A program made the translations under genes and the position numbers. Of a DNA stretch of 7,435 nt, positions 6,001 through 7,435 are shown piece by piece; the first letter of the stretch is position 1; each line of letters begins with the position of its first letter. Origin of the DNA: Desulfobacter curvatus DSM 3379 (lineage in GTDB: Bacteria > Desulfobacterota > Desulfobacteria > Desulfobacterales > Desulfobacteraceae); contig NZ_KB892926.1 in NCBI RefSeq assembly GCF_000373985.1, positions 1 to 7,435 on the forward strand, read 5' to 3'. The notes beneath the pieces are model-generated. The model was not told where the DNA came from. It made no database searches and saw only the letters and a program-made list of their open reading frames with translations.

Positions 6001-7254
6001 ATGGAAAGACGCGTTGTCATAACCGGATATTCAGCCATAACGCCCATTGGCTGCAGCAAGGCTGATATTCTTAAAAACCTTGAGAGTGGTACATCCGGTG
6101 TGGGCCGTATCAGGGATGACGAACTGCTGGTTGAGAAGCTCAATACCAGCGTGTTTGGAACGGTGGACGAGGACCTGGCCTACGACTTTCCAAGAAAATT
6201 TCGCAAAACCATGGGGCCGGTTTCTTTTGCTGCCTGCAGGGTTGTGGATGACGTCATCCGGCAGTCCGGGCTTGACAAGCCATTGCTTTCTTCGGGGAGA
6301 GTCGGGGTTGCCTTTGGGTCTTCCCACGGCTCCACCGCTGTGCTTAAAAAAGTCTACCAGGCCTGTTTTAGTGGCCAATCCACTGACATTCTCTCCATTT
6401 CGGGTGCAGATTATCTCAAATCAATGGTCCATACCACCGCCGTTAATATTACACGGATGTTCGGGATAACAGGGCGGGTCATCAGTTCACCATCTGCCTG
6501 CACCACCAGCAGCCAGTCCATCGGGTTCGGTTATGAGATGATCAAATTCGGCGTGCAGGATGCTATGATCTGCGGCGGTGCCGAAGAGTATGATACCACC
6601 ACGGTGGCTGTCTTTGACAATCTGTTGGCCTGTTCCACCCATTATAATGACACTCCGCATAAAACTCCCCGGCCCTTTGATGCCGAACGGGACGGACTGG
6701 TGGTGGGAGAGGGGGCCGGTGCGGTCATGCTGGAGGAATTTGAATCTGCCAGAAAACGGGGCGCAATAATCCTTGGAGAGGTGATCGGGTTCGCCACCAA
6801 TAATAACGGCGGCAACCTCATTATGCCGGATCTAACCGGGGTCACCCAGGTGCTTAAAATGGGTCTTGAAAATGCGCGGATTTCTGCAGACCGGATCGAT
6901 TTTATCAGTGCCCACGCCACAGCCACCCGTATTGGGGACGTGATCGAGGCCCGGGCCATCAACAATGTCTATGGAAATAATCCATGGGTCAGCGGGCTGA
7001 AAAGCTATATGGGACACACTATTGCAGCCTGCGGTGTCATCGAAACCATTCTCACCCTGTATATGATTGAAAAGGGCTTTATTGTCCCCACGCTCAACCT
7101 GGATCAGGTGGATGACCGCTGCGCCATGATCCGACATACCCCACAGCTGATGGAAACAAAGATCCAATGTGCCGCTGTCCAGAATTTCGCCTTTGGCGGC
7201 ATTAATACCAGCCTTATTCTCAAGCGATTTCCCTGTCAGGATAATTGCATGTAG
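6001..7254 (+). CDS. Beta-ketoacyl-ACP synthase, FabF/KAS II-like, of the aryl-polyene-cluster type
   Basis: A 417-residue thiolase-fold condensing enzyme that would extend an acyl chain by decarboxylative condensation with malonyl-ACP. The full length is present: N-terminal RRVVITGYSAITPIG, nucleophile Cys167 in SACTTSSQS, first active-site His305 in SAHATATRIGD, Lys334 and second His339 in KSYMGHTIAACG, and the C-terminal glycine-rich NFAFGGINTSL. The stretch GGAEEYDTT...AVFDNL...TPRPFD..RDGLVVGEGAG resembles the ketosynthases of aryl-polyene clusters (ApeO-like) more closely than housekeeping FabF. All three catalytic residues are kept, so it should be active rather than a chain-length factor. 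The residue after the first His is Ala306 instead of the near-invariant Gly. The ATG at 6001 is the only start after an in-frame stop at 5980-5982; the ribosome-binding site is weak (GGTGA). It is probably cotranscribed with the acyl carrier gene; later cluster genes would lie beyond the right edge. Confidence 0.9.
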   Translation: MERRVVITGYSAITPIGCSKADILKNLESGTSGVGRIRDDELLVEKLNTSVFGTVDEDLAYDFPRKFRKTMGPVSFAACRVVDDVIRQSGLDKPLLSSGRVGVAFGSSHGSTAVLKKVYQACFSGQSTDILSISGADYLKSMVHTTAVNITRMFGITGRVISSPSACTTSSQSIGFGYEMIKFGVQDAMICGGAEEYDTTTVAVFDNLLACSTHYNDTPHKTPRPFDAERDGLVVGEGAGAVMLEEFESARKRGAIILGEVIGFATNNNGGNLIMPDLTGVTQVLKMGLENARISADRIDFISAHATATRIGDVIEARAINNVYGNNPWVSGLKSYMGHTIAACGVIETILTLYMIEKGFIVPTLNLDQVDDRCAMIRHTPQLMETKIQCAAVQNFAFGGINTSLILKRFPCQDNCM

Positions 7255-7435
7255 CTTAAAGTCTTTTTCAATGATGAGTATATTGACAGCGCTGACGCAT
7301 CAAAATTTATTATCAATGATATCAGGGGGGCGGAGCGACATCTAAAATTATTTTGTCGCAAAATTATAATAGACACTCTGCAGGTCTTTTGATAATGTAA
7401 CGTGGATGTGTGTGAGTTCACCCACCAATCGAAAC
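7255..7435 (+). other. Downstream tail: no supported gene; open stretch, inverted repeat and TATAAT box
   Basis: After the ketosynthase stop the same frame stays open for 45 codons to a TGA at 7390-7392 but has no start codon; I do not recognise the peptide. An inverted repeat GCGACA/TGTCGC (7335-7340 with 7354-7359) is followed by a TATAAT at 7365-7370. No matching -35 box is found, and no T tract, so it is neither a clear terminator nor a clear promoter. The next gene presumably starts beyond the window. Confidence 0.3.

Noticed and set aside
7335..7370. Inverted repeat GCGACA/TGTCGC as a terminator for the ketosynthase operon
   Set aside because: The stem is followed by A-rich rather than T-rich sequence on the plus strand, and has no T tract on the minus strand either.
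7410..7435. Possible CRISPR repeat at the right edge (sequence ending in CGAAAC with a preceding GTGAGTTCAC dyad)
   Set aside because: Only one partial copy is visible and no spacer-repeat periodicity exists in the window.

Overview
The window looks like an accessory stretch of a Gram-negative chromosome. It is most like a sulfate-reducing deltaproteobacterium (Desulfobacterales-type). That guess rests on the style of the large multi-PAS hybrid histidine kinase and of the acyl-carrier/ketosynthase pair; no rRNA or marker gene is present to prove it.

Left part (1-3084): the 3' end of a DDE transposase runs in from the left edge and abuts a sensor kinase gene with no recognisable insertion-sequence end between them. 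The kinase has lost its N-terminal membrane anchor and the first part of its periplasmic dCache-type sensor. It also carries a -1 frameshift near 812-819, inside the linker to the first PAS domain. What remains is a sensor/transmembrane fragment (275-865) and a long frame (862-3084) with three PAS domains, an intact HisKA/HATPase core and a receiver domain. Originally these were one gene, now probably a recent pseudogene or one containing a sequence error.

Middle part (3085-3979): about 220 bases of AT-rich, gene-poor DNA lead into a 57-codon open remnant (3303-3473). It resembles the C-terminal end of a secreted polymorphic toxin. Nine bases after its stop, behind a strong Shine-Dalgarno sequence, lies an intact small gene (3483-3890) of unknown family. 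Its position suggests an orphan immunity protein. This is the most likely place for something undescribed.

Right part (3980-7435): a 12-helix MFS transporter of the YcaD-like type lies on the minus strand, with a likely intrinsic terminator facing the small gene. It diverges across a 386-base intergenic region from a plus-strand pair, an acyl carrier protein (5680-5934) and a FabF-like ketosynthase (6001-7254). The pair resembles the start of an aryl-polyene or related type II fatty-acid/polyketide-like cluster that would continue beyond the right edge. The intergenic region holds a hairpin and a candidate promoter with a palindrome in an over-long spacer.

Functionally the window is a mosaic of separate modules (mobile-element scar plus decayed kinase, toxin/immunity leftover, transporter, lipid/polyene biosynthesis start) rather than one pathway.
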